From Paenacidovorax monticola (lineage in GTDB: Bacteria; Pseudomonadota; Gammaproteobacteria; Burkholderiales; Burkholderiaceae_C): a DNA stretch of 64,000 bases. The position numbers and the translations under genes are program-made. This document shows, piece by piece, positions 63,691 through 64,000 of this stretch. The notes beneath the pieces were generated by a model. That model made no database searches. It saw only the letters and a program-made list of their open reading frames with translations, and was not told the DNA's origin. Position 1 is the first letter of the stretch. Each line of letters begins with the position of its first letter. The stretch spans positions 62,001 through 126,000 of the forward strand of contig NZ_CP060790.1 in assembly GCF_014489595.1 (NCBI RefSeq). Reading direction: 5' to 3'.

Positions 63691-64000
63691 TCAGGCGCGG
63701 CCTGGCAGGCCCGGGCCCTGGCAGAACAGGCAGTCGGGGTGGGGCGCTGGCGCGCTGTCCGCGCTCCCGGCGTCGGGGTGGTTGCAGCAGTGCTCCAGCC
63801 AGGCGCTCACGAGCTTGTAGACCGAGAGGTTGGTGCGCGCGCTTGGTGCGCACAGGTAGTAGCCCAGCGGGCTCTGGAATCGGCTGCCGAAGGGCTCCAC
63901 CAGGCTGCCGGCCTGCAGCTCGTCCTCCACGAGGCAGGTCGGCACGATGGCCACGCCAAAGCCCGACACCGCTGCGCGGATGATCAGCGAATACAGGTTG
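63691..64000 (-). CDS. LysR-family transcriptional regulator, C-terminal end (start outside window)
   Basis: The last 100 or so residues are visible; the gene continues past the window edge. It shows the end of the substrate-binding domain: SGFGVAIVPTCLVEDELQAGSLVEPFG and GYYLCAPSARTNLSVYKLVSAWLEHCC, as in GcvA/AmpR-like LysR proteins. The tail has a small Cys-rich end (PDCLFCQGPG). Convergent with matB. Confidence 0.8.
   Translation of the reverse strand, partial: NLYSLIIRAAVSGFGVAIVPTCLVEDELQAGSLVEPFGSRFQSPLGYYLCAPSARTNLSVYKLVSAWLEHCCNHPDAGSADSAPAPHPDCLFCQGPGLPGRA

Overview
This window is a contiguous piece of a high-GC betaproteobacterial chromosome. Gene content and order (tRNA-Leu/tig/clpP/clpX/lon, both fumarases, hpnC-hpnD-hpnE, Bug-type transport protein, PHB-oligomer hydrolase, IPTL-CTERM protein, TIGR04438-type Trp-rich protein) point to the Comamonadaceae, near Acidovorax, Alicycliphilus or Diaphorobacter. 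No rRNA operon, insertion sequence, prophage, CRISPR array or plasmid function was seen. The placement is inferred from protein families, not from a search.

Layout. 1-3.7 kb: end of a 3-hydroxybutyrate oligomer hydrolase, an orphan amino-acid-type binding protein and an alpha/beta hydrolase. 3.9-10.3 kb is the accessory-looking part: a decayed GH5 cellulase remnant, a surface protein with an IPTL-CTERM tail, a lipoprotein, a small secreted protein and two tandem LuxR-type regulators. 10.7-18.8 kb: a Lon-like protease translationally coupled to ferrochelatase, a HAD phosphatase, two small membrane proteins and a P-type cation ATPase with an FNR-type box. 19-25 kb: squalene synthesis genes (hpnC, hpnD, hpnE) with a serine dehydratase between hpnC and hpnD. 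25.3-29.7 kb: an RND efflux pair. 29.8-36 kb: tRNA-Leu and the protein quality-control cluster tig, clpP, clpX, lon. 36.0-36.7 kb: four tRNAs (Gly, Cys, Gly, Leu). 36.7-45 kb: housekeeping genes including murI and the divergent fumarases fumA and fumC, then a SulP transporter. 45-48.6 kb: proVWX osmoprotectant transport with a long leader. 49-57.9 kb: acs, a cytochrome c, LysR/ilvD, a ferritin and lgt. 58-63.7 kb: a malonate-use cluster (GntR regulator, malonyl-CoA decarboxylase, Bug binding protein, enoyl-CoA hydratase-like protein, malonyl-CoA synthetase), then the end of a LysR gene.

Two window-wide signals stand out. (1) Five genes (second luxR, hemH, the RND pump, a methyltransferase-like gene, lgt) are broken by six single-base deletions, every one in a G or C run; this looks like sequence error rather than decay. 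(2) Five intergenic copies of one short structured repeat share fixed internal spacing (GCTAT-N7-ATAGC-N5-GCGC). The strongest regulatory signal is a perfect TTGAT-N4-ATCAA box exactly 41.5 bp upstream of a predicted start for the cation ATPase. No wholly new defence or metabolic system was recognised.
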